64,000 bases of DNA from Streptomyces cucumeris (GCF_024295805.1 NZ_JANCLX010000006.1:198849-262848); one strand, 5' to 3'; counted from the stretch's first letter, positions 18,661 through 27,807 are shown. Program-made: numbers and translations. The notes: generated by a model from the sequence alone, not told the origin.

Positions 18661-19661
18661 CCGCGATCCAGTTGATCATCGGTCTGCTGACCCTGGTCGT
18701 CAACGCGTTCTTCGTCGGCGCCGAGTTCGCCCTGATCTCGGTCCGGCGCAGTCAGATCGAGCCCCATGCCGAACAGGGCGACCGCCGGGCACGCGCGGTG
18801 CTGTGGGGTCTGGAGCACGTCTCCGCGCTGCTGGCGGCGGCACAGCTCGGCATCACGCTGTGCACGCTGGTGCTCGGTGCCGTCGCGGAACCGGCCATCG
18901 CCCATCTCCTGGAGCCGGTCTTCCACGCGGTGGGGCTGCCGCTGGGTCTGATCCACCCGGTGTCGTTCGTGATCGCGCTGAGCCTGGCGACCTATCTGCA
19001 CATGCTCTTCGGCGAGATGGTGCCGAAGAACGTGGCCCTGGCCGCGCCGGTCCGCACCGCGCTGGTGCTGGGCCCGCCGCTGGTGGGGCTCGCCCGTGCG
19101 CTGCGTCCGGTGATCTTCACGATCAACGCCTTCGCCAACGGTCTGCTGAAGCTGTTGCGGGTGGAGCCCAAGGACGAGGTCGCGGCCACCTTCTCCGACA
19201 CCGAACTGGCCCGGATGGTCGCGGACTCCAGTGAGGCCGGACTGCTGGACGACCGGGCCACCGAGCGGCTGCGGGAGGCCCTGGAGCTGGGCCGCCGCCG
19301 GGTGCGGGACGTGGTGCTGCCCATGGACCGGGTGGTCTCCGCCCGGCTCGGGGTGACCCCCGAGGAGCTGGAGGAGCTGTCGGCCAGCTCGCGCTTCTCC
19401 CGGTTCCCGGTGGTCGACGACTCCGGGCGGATCGTGGGCTACCTCCATGTGAAGGACGCGCTGGACGCCCGGCCGCGCGATGTCCCGTTCCGCCCCGACC
19501 AGCTGCGGCCGATCCCCCGGGTGCGGTCCCAGACGGCACTGGACGACGTGCTCACCGCGATGCGTGACAGCGGTACCCACCTCGCGGCGGTGATCGGTGC
19601 CGAAGGGCGGCTGGAGGGGCTGGTGACCATGGAGGACGTGCTGCGCGAGCTGGTCGCCTAG
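18657..19661 (+). CDS. Hemolysin-C-type CNNM/CBS membrane protein 2
   Basis: A 334-residue paralogue of the upstream protein: CNNM domain with FVGAEFALISVRRSQIE and FGEMVPKNVAL, then a CBS pair (VVLPMDRVVSARLG, SRFPVVDDSGRIVGYLHVKD, AAVIGAEGRLEGLVTMEDVL). It lacks the C-terminal CorC domain that the first protein has. The ATGA overlap and the pairing of a long and a short form is the common arrangement in streptomycetes, suggesting a heteromeric ion transporter or regulator. Confidence 0.87.
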   Translation: MTAIQLIIGLLTLVVNAFFVGAEFALISVRRSQIEPHAEQGDRRARAVLWGLEHVSALLAAAQLGITLCTLVLGAVAEPAIAHLLEPVFHAVGLPLGLIHPVSFVIALSLATYLHMLFGEMVPKNVALAAPVRTALVLGPPLVGLARALRPVIFTINAFANGLLKLLRVEPKDEVAATFSDTELARMVADSSEAGLLDDRATERLREALELGRRRVRDVVLPMDRVVSARLGVTPEELEELSASSRFSRFPVVDDSGRIVGYLHVKDALDARPRDVPFRPDQLRPIPRVRSQTALDDVLTAMRDSGTHLAAVIGAEGRLEGLVTMEDVLRELVA

Positions 19662-19680
19662 GTCGTACCACGCCCGGTAC

Positions 19681-19709
19681 GGGCGGGGGCGTCGGTCATG
19701 GCCCCGCCC
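19681..19709. terminator. Bidirectional terminator
   Basis: GGGCGGGG (19681-19688) pairs with CCCCGCCC (19702-19709) between converging genes. Confidence 0.65.
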
Positions 19710-19711
19710 CC

Positions 19712-19975
19712 TCACTCGTCGGTGCGTCTGGACTCATGGGCGATGATGCACGCCTGCCAGTGCGCCAGTGCCTCGGCCCGGCCGCCGCCGCTCTCCTCGG
19801 CGACCGCCAGCAGCGCGTCGGCGGCCATCGCGGCCAGCCGCACCGCGACCCGGCTCACATCACGTCTCTCCAGCGGCTCCAGCAGGGCCGCCGCGCCCTC
19901 CCCGTCGTCGGCGAGCGCGGCGGCGACGATGGCCATGGTCGTACGGTCGCATTCGAAGGCATCCACGCCGAGCAC
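19712..19975 (-). CDS. Small conserved-looking hypothetical protein
   Basis: An 87-residue acidic, alanine-rich helical protein (DAFECDRTTMAIVAAALADD ... AEALAHWQACIIAHESRR). I do not recognise the family. The coding signal is good in this frame downstream of the GTG at 19975, while upstream residues look non-coding. An alternative start is the GTG two codons later. It lies 49 bases before a second small gene on the same strand, and both sit between the CNNM pair and the SGNH hydrolase. Confidence 0.5.
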   Translation of the reverse strand: MLGVDAFECDRTTMAIVAAALADDGEGAAALLEPLERRDVSRVAVRLAAMAADALLAVAEESGGGRAEALAHWQACIIAHESRRTDE

Positions 19976-20024
19976 CCTGCCCCGCCGGACCCCGGGCGGA
20001 ACCCCACCCGGTCCAACCGGGGTA

Positions 20025-20243
20025 TCACCCCTGGGGGCGCGGCCCGGGGCGGCGGGCGGAGGGGTCGTAGCGGAAGACGACGTACTCGATCCGGCCGAGC
20101 ACCTTGACCCTGGTCGTACGCCGGTACAGCTCGGGCGGCCGGAAGATGTTGTCGTCGAAGATGTCCGCGCCGGGCTCCACATTCCAGCTGACGGTCGTCC
20201 CGTTCCGCGCGCCGCCCTCGAAGTAGATGTGGGTCATCGCCAT
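20025..20243 (-). CDS. Small hypothetical protein (MTHIYFEGGARNGTT family)
   Basis: A protein of about 72 residues beginning MAMTHIYFEGGARNGTTVSW, followed by PPELYRRTTRVKVLGRIEYVVFRYDP. It reads as a short beta-rich domain, and similar small proteins occur in Streptomyces genomes, but I know no function. The start is uncertain: in-frame ATGs lie at 20255, 20252, 20243 and 20237 and none has a clear ribosome site. It is divergent from the SGNH hydrolase. Confidence 0.55.
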   Translation of the reverse strand: MAMTHIYFEGGARNGTTVSWNVEPGADIFDDNIFRPPELYRRTTRVKVLGRIEYVVFRYDPSARRPGPRPQG

Positions 20244-20355
20244 GCGGCTCATCATGCTCGCGCCCGGCCGCCCGCGCAGCACACCGGCACGGGAACACCC
20301 GGGCAAGGTGGGTACCGACCGGGCGGTCTGGAGATCCGGATAGGATCGTCGCGCC

Positions 20356-21138
20356 ATGCAGACGAACCTCACGTACACCAGCTTCGCCGCGCTGGGCGAC
20401 TCCTTCACCGAAGGCATGTCCGATGAGCTCCCGGGCGGCGCCTACCGCGGCTGGGCGGACCTCCTCGCCGGGCGGCTCGCCGCCCGCACCCCCGGCTTCC
20501 GCTACGCCAACCTCGCGGTGCGCGGCAAGCTGATCGGCCAGATCGTCGACGAGCAGACCGGTCCCGCGGCCGCCATGGGCGCCGACCTGGTGACACTGGT
20601 CGGCGGACTGAACGACGTCCTGCGGCCCACGTGCGACGTGGACCGGGTGTGCGCGCTGCTGGAGGAGGCGGCCGAGCGCCTGGCACCGAGCTGCAAGCGG
20701 CTGGTGCTGATGCGCAGCCCGGGGCGGCGCGGACCGGTGCTGGCGCGGTTCCAGCCGCGCATGGAGCAGCTCTTCTCCTTCATCGACGACCTGGCCGCGC
20801 GGCATGACGCGACCGTGGTGGACCTCTATGCCTCCGAGGCGCTGGGCGACTCCCGGCTGTGGGCCGATGACCGGCTGCACCTCAACGCCGAGGGGCACCG
20901 CCGGGTGGCCGAGGCCGTGTGGCAGGCGCTGGGGCACGAACCCGAGGCCGACTGGAACGCCCCGCTGCGGCCCCCGGTCCGGCCCGGCTGGGTCGCCCGG
21001 CGCACCTCCGACGCACGGTTCGCCCGGGAGCACCTCGGACCCTGGATCGTGCGGCGGCTGACGGGCCGTTCCTCGGGTGACGGACGCCTTCCCAAGCGGG
21101 CGGAGCTGCTCCCCTACCCGGCGCCGGACGAGGGCTGA
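20356..21138 (+). CDS. SGNH/GDSL-family hydrolase
   Basis: A 260-residue esterase-type enzyme without a signal peptide. Block I FAALGDSFTEGMSD carries the nucleophile Ser, VRGKLIGQI and LVGGLNDVLRP are blocks II and III (Gly and Asn of the oxyanion hole), and DDRLHLNAEGHR is block V with Asp and His. ATG at 20356. The natural ester is unknown; neighbours give no hint. Confidence 0.87.
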   Translation: MQTNLTYTSFAALGDSFTEGMSDELPGGAYRGWADLLAGRLAARTPGFRYANLAVRGKLIGQIVDEQTGPAAAMGADLVTLVGGLNDVLRPTCDVDRVCALLEEAAERLAPSCKRLVLMRSPGRRGPVLARFQPRMEQLFSFIDDLAARHDATVVDLYASEALGDSRLWADDRLHLNAEGHRRVAEAVWQALGHEPEADWNAPLRPPVRPGWVARRTSDARFAREHLGPWIVRRLTGRSSGDGRLPKRAELLPYPAPDEG

Positions 21139-21198
21139 CCCCACGGCCGACCGGGGGACCGGTCTGGCCTGCGCGGATCGCCAGTAGACTCTGTGCAC

Positions 21199-22632
21199 GT
21201 GACTGCTAAGCCGCGCATCCCGAACGTCCTGGCCGGCCGCTACGCCTCCACGGAGCTGGCCGTCCTGTGGTCCCCCGAGTACAAGGTGACACTGGAGCGG
21301 CGGCTGTGGCTCGCCGTGCTCCGCGCCCAGAAGGACCTCGGGATCGAGGTGCCGGAGGCCGCCCTCGCCGACTACGAGCGGGTCCTGGAGGATGTGGACC
21401 TGGCCTCGATCGCCGAGCGCGAGAAGGTCACCCGCCACGATGTGAAGGCCCGGATCGAGGAGTTCAACGCCCTCGCCGGTCATGAGCATGTGCACAAGGG
21501 CATGACCTCCCGCGACCTCACCGAGAATGTTGAGCAGCTCCAGATCCGGCTCTCCCTGGAGCTGGTGCGCAACCGCACGGTGGCCGTGCTGGCCCGGCTG
21601 GGGAAGCTGGCCGCCGAGCACGCCGAGCTGGTGATGGCGGGCCGTTCGCACAATGTCGCGGCGCAGGCCACGACGCTCGGCAAGCGGTTCGCGACCGGCG
21701 CGGACGAGCTGCTGGTGGCCTACGCGCGGCTGGAGGAGCTGCTCGGCCGCTATCCGCTGCGCGGTATCAAGGGCCCGGTGGGCACGGCGCAGGACATGCT
21801 GGACCTGTTGGGCGGGGACGCCGGGAAGCTGGCCGAGCTGGAGCGGCGGATCGCCGGTCACCTGGGCTTCGCGCAGGCGTTCACCTCGGTCGGCCAGGTC
21901 TACCCGCGGTCGCTGGACTACGACGTGGTGACCACCCTGGTGCAGCTCGCCGCCGCGCCGTCCTCGCTGGCCAAGACGATCCGGCTGATGGCCGGGCACG
22001 AGCTGGTGACCGAGGGCTTCAAGCCCGGCCAGGTCGGCTCGTCCGCGATGCCGCACAAGATGAACACCCGCTCCTGCGAGCGCGTCAACGGCCTCGCGGT
22101 GATCCTGCGCGGCTATGCCTCGATGGCCGGGGAGCTGGCGGGCGACCAGTGGAACGAGGGCGATGTGTCCTGCTCGGTGGTGCGCCGGGTCGCGCTGCCG
22201 GACGCGTTCTTCGCCTTCGACGGTCTGCTGGAGACCTTCCTGACCGTGCTCGACGAGTTCGGTGCCTTCCCCGCGGTGGTCGCCCGTGAGCTGGACCGCT
22301 ATCTGCCCTTCCTCGCGACGACGAAGGTGCTGATGGGCGCCGTGCGGGCCGGGGTGGGCCGCGAGGTGGCGCATGAGGCGATCAAGGAGCACGCGGTCGC
22401 CGCGGCGCTGGCGATGCGCGAGCGCGGCGCCGAACGCAACGAGCTGCTGGACTCCCTCGCCGCCGATGAGCGGATCCCGCTGGACCGGGCCGCGCTGGAC
22501 GGGCTGATGGCGGACAAGCTGTCCTTCACCGGCGCCGCGGCCGACCAGGTCGGTGCGGTGGTCGCCCGGATCGAGGAAATCGCCAAGCGGCATCCGGAGG
22601 CCGCGGCGTACACGCCCGGGTCCATCCTCTGA
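21199..22632 (+). CDS. purB: Adenylosuccinate lyase
   Basis: A 477-residue lyase that removes fumarate from SAICAR and from adenylosuccinate in purine synthesis. The fumarase/aspartase signature GSSAMPHKMNTRSCER is complete, with the catalytic segment GRSHNVAAQATTLGKRF and THKGMTSRD-like HKGMTSRDLTENV. It is of the longer actinobacterial type. GTG at 21199 fits the conserved N-terminus TAKPRIPNVLAGRYAS; a -10-like TAGACT ends 8 bases before it, so the mRNA may be almost leaderless. Confidence 0.95.
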   Translation: MTAKPRIPNVLAGRYASTELAVLWSPEYKVTLERRLWLAVLRAQKDLGIEVPEAALADYERVLEDVDLASIAEREKVTRHDVKARIEEFNALAGHEHVHKGMTSRDLTENVEQLQIRLSLELVRNRTVAVLARLGKLAAEHAELVMAGRSHNVAAQATTLGKRFATGADELLVAYARLEELLGRYPLRGIKGPVGTAQDMLDLLGGDAGKLAELERRIAGHLGFAQAFTSVGQVYPRSLDYDVVTTLVQLAAAPSSLAKTIRLMAGHELVTEGFKPGQVGSSAMPHKMNTRSCERVNGLAVILRGYASMAGELAGDQWNEGDVSCSVVRRVALPDAFFAFDGLLETFLTVLDEFGAFPAVVARELDRYLPFLATTKVLMGAVRAGVGREVAHEAIKEHAVAAALAMRERGAERNELLDSLAADERIPLDRAALDGLMADKLSFTGAAADQVGAVVARIEEIAKRHPEAAAYTPGSIL

Positions 22633-22648
22633 CCCCGGCGGCGACCCG

Positions 22649-23203
22649 GTGTCCCCTTCGCTGACGCCCGAGGAGCTGGAGGCCGCCCGCGACCGTCTGG
22701 TGCCGGACGTGGTCGCGGACGGTCTGCGGGTGCTGTTCTGCGGGATCAACCCCGGGCTGATGACGGCCGCGACGGGCCACCACTTCGCCCGTCCCGGCAA
22801 CCGCTTCTGGCCCGTTCTGCACGCCTCGGGGTTCACCCCGAGGCGGCTGGCCCCGTCCGAGCAGGCGGAGCTGGTGGAGTACGGTCTTGGCATCACCAAT
22901 GTCGTGGCCCGGGCCAGCGCCCGCGCGGACGAGCTGAGCGACGAGGAGTACCGCCGGGGCGGCCGGGTCCTGGAGGAGAAGGTGCTGCGGCTGCGGCCCC
23001 GCTGGCTGGCGGTGGCCGGAGTGACCGCCTACCGGGTCGCCTTCGGGGACAAGCGAGCGGCCATAGGTCCCCAGACGCGGACCATCGGGGAGACCAGGAT
23101 CTGGGCCCTGCCCAATCCGAGCGGGCTGAACGCGCACTGGACCCTGGCGACCATGGCCGAGGAGTTCGGCAGGCTGCGGGCAGCGGCGGAGGCGGAGGGC
23201 TGA
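22649..23203 (+). CDS. mug: G/U mismatch-specific DNA glycosylase
   Basis: A 184-residue uracil-DNA-glycosylase superfamily protein of the MUG/TDG branch, which removes U or T opposite G. The catalytic block LFCGINPGLMTAATGHHFARPGNRFW has the family GINPG and its Asn, and the later block NPSGLNAHW matches the intercalating loop NPSGLN. GTG at 22649 lies 16 bases after purB and they may be co-transcribed. A hairpin that includes both stop codons separates it from the converging gene. Confidence 0.92.
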   Translation: MSPSLTPEELEAARDRLVPDVVADGLRVLFCGINPGLMTAATGHHFARPGNRFWPVLHASGFTPRRLAPSEQAELVEYGLGITNVVARASARADELSDEEYRRGGRVLEEKVLRLRPRWLAVAGVTAYRVAFGDKRAAIGPQTRTIGETRIWALPNPSGLNAHWTLATMAEEFGRLRAAAEAEG

Positions 23204-23222
23204 GCGCCCGGCGGGGCGCTCA
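23201..23222. terminator. Short bidirectional terminator containing both stop codons
   Basis: TGAGCGCCC (23201-23209) and GGGCGCTCA (23214-23222) are exact reverse complements; the first begins with the mug stop, the second is the stop of the opposite gene. Confidence 0.7.
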
Positions 23223-23657
23223 GCGCGGATCCGCGCCCAGGTCCGGATCCTCCGCCATGGCCACCACGAGCTGGAACGGCAGCTCCCGGCCCGCCTGTCC
23301 CACCCCCAGCGCGACCCACCGCCCGTCCACCCGCCAGACGCACAGCTGGGGGACATAGCCGCACAGGACGTCCAGCGGGGGCGGCACCGGCTCGCCCATG
23401 GCCGAACGCTCCAGGTGCCCGGTGAGGTCCAGCACCTCGGGATCGCCCCACCGTAAGGACAGGACCCGGACGAGGGCGTACAGCTCGGCCTCGAACTCCT
23501 CCTCCGCCTCCCGTATCCGGACCGCGTCCGCCTCCCAGAACTCCTCGCTCACCCGGAGGTCGGCGACACGGCACCCGGAACCGCGCTGCGCGGGCAGGGC
23601 ATCGGCGCGCAGCCGGTCGATCGTGGCCAGATGGCGGGCGGTGGTGCTGCTGGTCAT
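23220..23657 (-). CDS. Hypothetical protein with a TTA codon
   Basis: A 145-residue protein without a family I can name. It has an N-terminal helical part (TARHLATIDRLRADALP), an acidic coiled stretch (REAEEEFEAELYALVRVLS) and a C-terminal beta-rich part (YVPQLCVWRVDGRWVALGVG). Codon at 23454-23456 (read on the minus strand) is TTA, the rare leucine codon that makes translation depend on bldA in Streptomyces. ATG at 23657. Confidence 0.7.
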   Translation of the reverse strand: MTSSTTARHLATIDRLRADALPAQRGSGCRVADLRVSEEFWEADAVRIREAEEEFEAELYALVRVLSLRWGDPEVLDLTGHLERSAMGEPVPPPLDVLCGYVPQLCVWRVDGRWVALGVGQAGRELPFQLVVAMAEDPDLGADPR

Positions 23658-23830
23658 GCTGTCAGTAAACAACGCGGGTCGGACATGTGGCCCTCCGTCA
23701 GGGAACGGACCTCCCGCCCCGCGCCCCCGCGCGCGGGCTCGCCCTCCCGGCCCGGTGCCCCGGCCACTCGCCGCGTACGTCCCCAGCGGATACGATCCGC
23801 CAGACACGGACAGCGAGGGAGGCCGACGAC

Positions 23831-25033
23831 GTGGGGCGGCTCACCGGCGGGGACCCGTCCCTGCTGCGGCGTATCAACTCCGCGGTGGTGCTGCACGCGC
23901 TGCGCGCCGCGACGGCGGCCGGATCCCAGGACGCCGCCCGCGGCCCGGGGGCCGCGACCCTCACCGACCTCACCCGGGTCACCGGACTGTCCCGCCCCAC
24001 CGTCGAGGGCGTGATCGACGGGCTGATCGGCATCGGGCTGGCGGCGGATGTGCCCGCCGAGGAGGGCGGGGTGCGCCGCCAGGGCCGTCCCGCACGCCGC
24101 TTCCGCTTCCGGGCCGAGGCCGGACATCTGCTGGGCATCGAGATAGGCGCGCACCGGATCGCCGCGCTGCTGTCGGACCTCGACGGCCGGTTGCTGGGCT
24201 CGACGGTGCGCGAGGTGTCCGAGAAGGCGTCGGCGGACGAGCGGCTGGAGCGGGTGCGCGGTGCCGTCGCCGATCTGCTGCGACGGGCCGGGGTGGCACG
24301 CCACTCGCTGCGCGCGGTCGGGGTGGGCAGCCCGGGGGTGGTCGAGGACGACGGCGCGGTGCATCTGTGCACCGCACTGCCCGGGTGGACCGGGCTGCGG
24401 CTCGGGGAGCGGCTGCGGCGGTCGTTCCGCTGTCCGGTGCTGGTGGAGAACGACGCCAACACGGCCGCGGTGGCCGAACACTGGAAGGGCGCGGCGCTCG
24501 GCTCGGACGATGTGGTGTTCGTGCTGGCCGGGCTGAGTCCGGGCGCGGGTTCGCTGATCGGGGGGCGGCTGCACCGGGGGTTCGGGGGCGCGGCCGGGGA
24601 GATCGGGGCACTGCATCTGCTGGGCCGGGAGGCGACTCCGGAAGAGGTGCTGTCCACCACCGGGGAGCCGCTGAACCCGCTGGACGAGGAGCAGGTCGCC
24701 CGGGTCTTCGCGCTGGCCCGGGAGGGGGACGCGCGGGCGCGCGCCGCCGTGGACCGGTTCGTCCGGCGGCTGGTGCACGACGTGGCGGCGCTGGTGCTGG
24801 CGCTGGATCCCGAGGTCGTGGTGGTGGGCGGCTGGGCCGCGGGGCTCGACGGGATGCTGGAGCCGTTGCGCGAGGAGCTGGCCCGCTACTGTCTGCGGCC
24901 GCCGCAAGTGGCGCTGTCGGTGCTGGGTGAGGCGGCGGTGAGCACGGGCGCGCTGCGGCTGGCCCTGGACCATGTGGAGGCGGAGCTGTTCGCGGTGGAG
25001 GGCACGGTCACGGCCCGCCGCGCGGGCCGATGA
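23831..25033 (+). CDS. ROK-family transcriptional regulator
   Basis: A 400-residue NagC/XylR-type protein: an N-terminal winged helix (DPSLLRRINSAVVLHALRAA; LTRVTGLSRPTVEGVIDGLI) followed by an ASKHA sugar-kinase-like domain with the first phosphate loop LGIEIGAHRIAALLSDLDG, ENDANTAA and GGRLHRGFGGAAGEIG. The usual zinc motif CxCGxxGC is not visible after GAAGEIGALHL, so the kinase-like domain is probably a sugar sensor. It converges with a GntR regulator next door. GTG at 23831 after AGGGAGG. Confidence 0.87.
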   Translation: MGRLTGGDPSLLRRINSAVVLHALRAATAAGSQDAARGPGAATLTDLTRVTGLSRPTVEGVIDGLIGIGLAADVPAEEGGVRRQGRPARRFRFRAEAGHLLGIEIGAHRIAALLSDLDGRLLGSTVREVSEKASADERLERVRGAVADLLRRAGVARHSLRAVGVGSPGVVEDDGAVHLCTALPGWTGLRLGERLRRSFRCPVLVENDANTAAVAEHWKGAALGSDDVVFVLAGLSPGAGSLIGGRLHRGFGGAAGEIGALHLLGREATPEEVLSTTGEPLNPLDEEQVARVFALAREGDARARAAVDRFVRRLVHDVAALVLALDPEVVVVGGWAAGLDGMLEPLREELARYCLRPPQVALSVLGEAAVSTGALRLALDHVEAELFAVEGTVTARRAGR

Positions 25034-25049
25034 CCGTCGGCGGGCCCGC

Positions 25050-25796
25050 TCAGCCCGCCAGCAGTTCCCCGGAGTCGTGCGATTCGCCGAAGGTGAGGCG
25101 GCAGGTGTCGGCCCGGTAGGTGGCCACGGCGACGGCGGCGGTGCGTCCGGCCGCGACATAGCGGGTGGTGACCACGAGTACGGGGGCGCCGGGCAGCCGG
25201 TCCAGCTCCTTGGCGTCGTCGGCGCGGGCCGAACCGAGCTCGACCGACTGGTCATTGCCCTCCAGCTCCAGGCGGCGCAGCTCACGCAGCACGGCGCGGG
25301 CGCGGGCCAGCCCGCTGGTGGTGTCGATGGCGGCGAGACCGGGCACCGACTCGGCCGGGACGTAGAGCAGTTCGGCGGCGAGCGGCTGGCCCTGGCTGAT
25401 CCGGGTGCGGCGGACGCGGTGCACGGGAGTGTCGGGGTCGGTCTCGAGCAGCCGGGCGACGGCGGCCGGGGGGACCGCCTCGACGCTGTCGACCGACTGC
25501 CAGGCGTCCGCGCCGCCGTCGGTCCAGCCGTGGGTGGAGTCGCCGACGGCCACCCCGACGCGGGGCGGGGCGACAGTGGTGCCGACGCCGCGGCGGCGCT
25601 GGAGCCTGCCCTCCAGCTCGAGCTGTTCCAGGGCCTGCCGGAGGGTGGCGCGGGCGACTCCGAAACGGGCCGCGAGCTCACGCTCGTTGGGCAGGATCTC
25701 CCCGACGGCGAACTCGGTGTCGAGCGCGTCGGTCAGCACGGTCTTCAGGTGCCAGTACTTGGGCTCCGGCACCGATTCCAGCTCCGTGGTCCCCAC
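25050..25796 (-). CDS. GntR-family (HutC/DasR-like) regulator
   Basis: A 248-residue repressor with a GntR winged helix (LPNERELAARFGVARATLRQALEQLELEGRL) and a UTRA effector domain (residues about 90-240, with QGQPLAAELLYVPA and GRTAAVAVATYRADTCRLTF). The N-terminus EPKYWHLKTVLTDALD resembles DasR, which senses amino-sugar phosphates. GTG at 25796 is chosen for GGGGGACAGG before it. A perfect palindrome like the DasR dre site lies about 100 bases upstream (25899-25912), so self-control or control of the next gene is likely. Confidence 0.87.
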   Translation of the reverse strand: MGTTELESVPEPKYWHLKTVLTDALDTEFAVGEILPNERELAARFGVARATLRQALEQLELEGRLQRRRGVGTTVAPPRVGVAVGDSTHGWTDGGADAWQSVDSVEAVPPAAVARLLETDPDTPVHRVRRTRISQGQPLAAELLYVPAESVPGLAAIDTTSGLARARAVLRELRRLELEGNDQSVELGSARADDAKELDRLPGAPVLVVTTRYVAAGRTAAVAVATYRADTCRLTFGESHDSGELLAG

Positions 25797-25898
25797 CCTG
25801 TCCCCCTGTTCCCGCACCGGTCATGTGTGCTTGGTTCTGCGTGCTTCTTTATTAAAGGTTGTTGCAGTATCAATGCGACGATAAGGCGGCCTGCCTGG

Positions 25899-25912
25899 TT
25901 GGTCAAGACCAA
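25899..25912. promoter_or_regulatory. dre-like operator between the GntR gene and the SDR gene
   Basis: TTGGTCAAGACCAA is a near-perfect palindrome and differs from the DasR core TGGTCTAGACCA by one base. It sits in an AT-rich stretch (25845-25945) between divergent genes, a natural site for the GntR regulator encoded to its left. Confidence 0.6.
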
Positions 25913-25999
25913 TCCATGGTCAGCTAGGGTCAGTGATCACTAGTCTTTGCAGCCGGCACCGAGCCGGAGCGGAGGGCGACTAGGGGCGGGAGTGGATCG

Positions 26000-26746
26000 A
26001 TGGACCAGGTCACGGTGGTCACCGGCGGCAGTCGAGGCATCGGGGCGGCGGTGGCCGTGCGGCTCGCCCGCGCCGGACACCACATCGCCATCGGCTACGA
26101 GCGCGCGCGGGACGCGGCCGAGCGCAGCGCGGAGGCGGTGCGCGCCGAGGGGGTCCGCGCGGTCGTCGTCCAGTTGGACACCAGCGTCGAGGAGCAGGTC
26201 GAGACGCTGTTCGACACCGCAGCCGCCGAGCTGGGCCCGATCACCGGACTGGTCAACAACGCCGGGATCACCGGGCGTCTGGGCCGGTTCACCGAGACCT
26301 CGCCCGAGGTGATGCGCCGGGTGGTGGACGTCAATGTGACCGGCGCGCTGCTGTGCGCACGACGGGCGGCGCGCGAGATGTCCACGCGCCACGGCGGCCG
26401 GGGCGGCGCCATCGTCAATATCTCCTCGGGCGCGGCGACCACCGGCAGCCCCGGGGAGTACGTCCACTACGCGGCCAGCAAGGCGGCCGTGGACACCATG
26501 ACCGTGGGGCTGTCCAAGGAACTCGCCGCGGAGGGCGTCCGGGTCAACTCGGTCCAGCCCGGGATGACGGTGACCGACATCCATGCGCAGATGGGGGACC
26601 CGGAGCGGCCCTGGAAGGGTGCGGGCCGGGTGCCGCTGGGGCGGCCGGGTGAACCGGAGGAGATCGCGGGCGCGGTGGCGTGGCTGCTCTCGCCGGAGGC
26701 GTCGTACACCACCGGTGCGGTGCTGCGGGTCGCGGGCGGGATGTGA
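26000..26746 (+). CDS. SDR-family oxidoreductase (FabG-like)
   Basis: A 248-residue classical short-chain dehydrogenase. The cofactor motif TGGSRGIG (residues 8-15), NNAG in LVNNAGITG, the catalytic Ser in NISSGAA, and YAASK with Tyr and Lys are all present; the end GAVLRVAGGM is usual for the group. Divergent from the GntR regulator and its dre-like site, so it may be that regulator's target. Substrate unknown. Confidence 0.88.
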   Translation: MDQVTVVTGGSRGIGAAVAVRLARAGHHIAIGYERARDAAERSAEAVRAEGVRAVVVQLDTSVEEQVETLFDTAAAELGPITGLVNNAGITGRLGRFTETSPEVMRRVVDVNVTGALLCARRAAREMSTRHGGRGGAIVNISSGAATTGSPGEYVHYAASKAAVDTMTVGLSKELAAEGVRVNSVQPGMTVTDIHAQMGDPERPWKGAGRVPLGRPGEPEEIAGAVAWLLSPEASYTTGAVLRVAGGM

Positions 26747-26778
26747 GTCCGCGCCACCCCGGGTGAGCGGTCTCGGCC

Positions 26779-27660
26779 TCAGCGGGCGAACGCGGCCAGC
26801 TTGTCGGGGTTGCGCACGATGTAGACCGCCTGGACGCGGCCGTCCGCCACGTCCAGGCTCATCACCGAGTCCGGCACCCCGCGCGAGAGGATCAGCAGCC
26901 CGGGCCCGCCGTTGATCTCCGTGATCCGCAACTCCGCCTCCTCGACGGGCCGCTGGGCCACCCCGTGCAGGAAGCGTCCGACCTTGTCGGCCGTCTCCAG
27001 CACCCGCAGCGGCGCCTTGGCCTTGCCGCCGCTGTCGCCGATCAGGCGGGCGTCGGGGGCGAGCAGTGCGAGGAGCTGTCCGAGGTCGCCGCCGGTGGAG
27101 GCGGCGAGGAACTTCTCGGTCAGTTCCCGGCGCTGCCGCTGGTCCACCTCGAAACGCGGTTTGCGCTCCTCCACATGGCGCCGGGCCCGGCCGGAGAGCT
27201 GCCGCACCGCCGCCTCGCTGCGGTCCAGCGTCTCGGCGATCTCGCCGTACGGGAAGCCGAACGCCTCGCGCAGCACGAACACCGCGCGCTCCAGCGGCGA
27301 CAGCGACTCCAGGACGACCAGCACCGCGAGCGAGACGGTCTCGGAGAGCAGGGCACGCTCGGCGGCGTCCGGGGTGGTGCGGCCGAGGTCGGTGGCGATC
27401 GGCTCGGGCAGCCACGGGCCGACATAGGACTCCCGGCGGGAGGTGATCTGGCGCAGCCGGTCGATGGCCAGCCGGGTGGTGACGCGCACCAGGAAGGCGC
27501 GCGGATCGCGGACCCGCTCGCGATCGGTGCCGGACCAGCGCAGCCAGCTCTCCTGGACGACATCCTCGGCGTCGGCGACCCGGCCCAGCATCCGGTAGGC
27601 CACTCCGGTCAGCAGGGATCGGTGTGTCTCGAAGACGTCGCTCGCGGTATCGGTGGCCAC
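26779..27660 (-). CDS. ECF41-type RNA polymerase sigma factor with SnoaL-like tail
   Basis: A 293-residue SigJ-type sigma factor. Region 2 is YRMLGRVADAEDVVQESWLRW, region 4 is LSPLERAVFVLREAFGFPYGEIAETL, and after about residue 165 comes the SnoaL-like extension (LTEKFLAASTGGDLGQLLALLAPDARLIGDSGGKAKA) that in ECF41 factors replaces an anti-sigma and modulates activity. GTG start at 27660. The divergent hydrolase begins 148 bases away. ECF41 members usually control a neighbouring oxidoreductase or hydrolase. Confidence 0.9.
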   Translation of the reverse strand: MATDTASDVFETHRSLLTGVAYRMLGRVADAEDVVQESWLRWSGTDRERVRDPRAFLVRVTTRLAIDRLRQITSRRESYVGPWLPEPIATDLGRTTPDAAERALLSETVSLAVLVVLESLSPLERAVFVLREAFGFPYGEIAETLDRSEAAVRQLSGRARRHVEERKPRFEVDQRQRRELTEKFLAASTGGDLGQLLALLAPDARLIGDSGGKAKAPLRVLETADKVGRFLHGVAQRPVEEAELRITEINGGPGLLILSRGVPDSVMSLDVADGRVQAVYIVRNPDKLAAFAR

Positions 27661-27807
27661 GGCCCCATCCCACCCGACGCCCGGCGCGTTGTCCAGGCGG
27701 TTCCGACCCGGTGCCCCAACAGGTCTACCCGGCGGTAACTCTTGCTGACATGCTGTCTCATACGTCTGCCCGGCAGATCATGACGAACCGACCCGAGGAG
27801 CCCTCCC

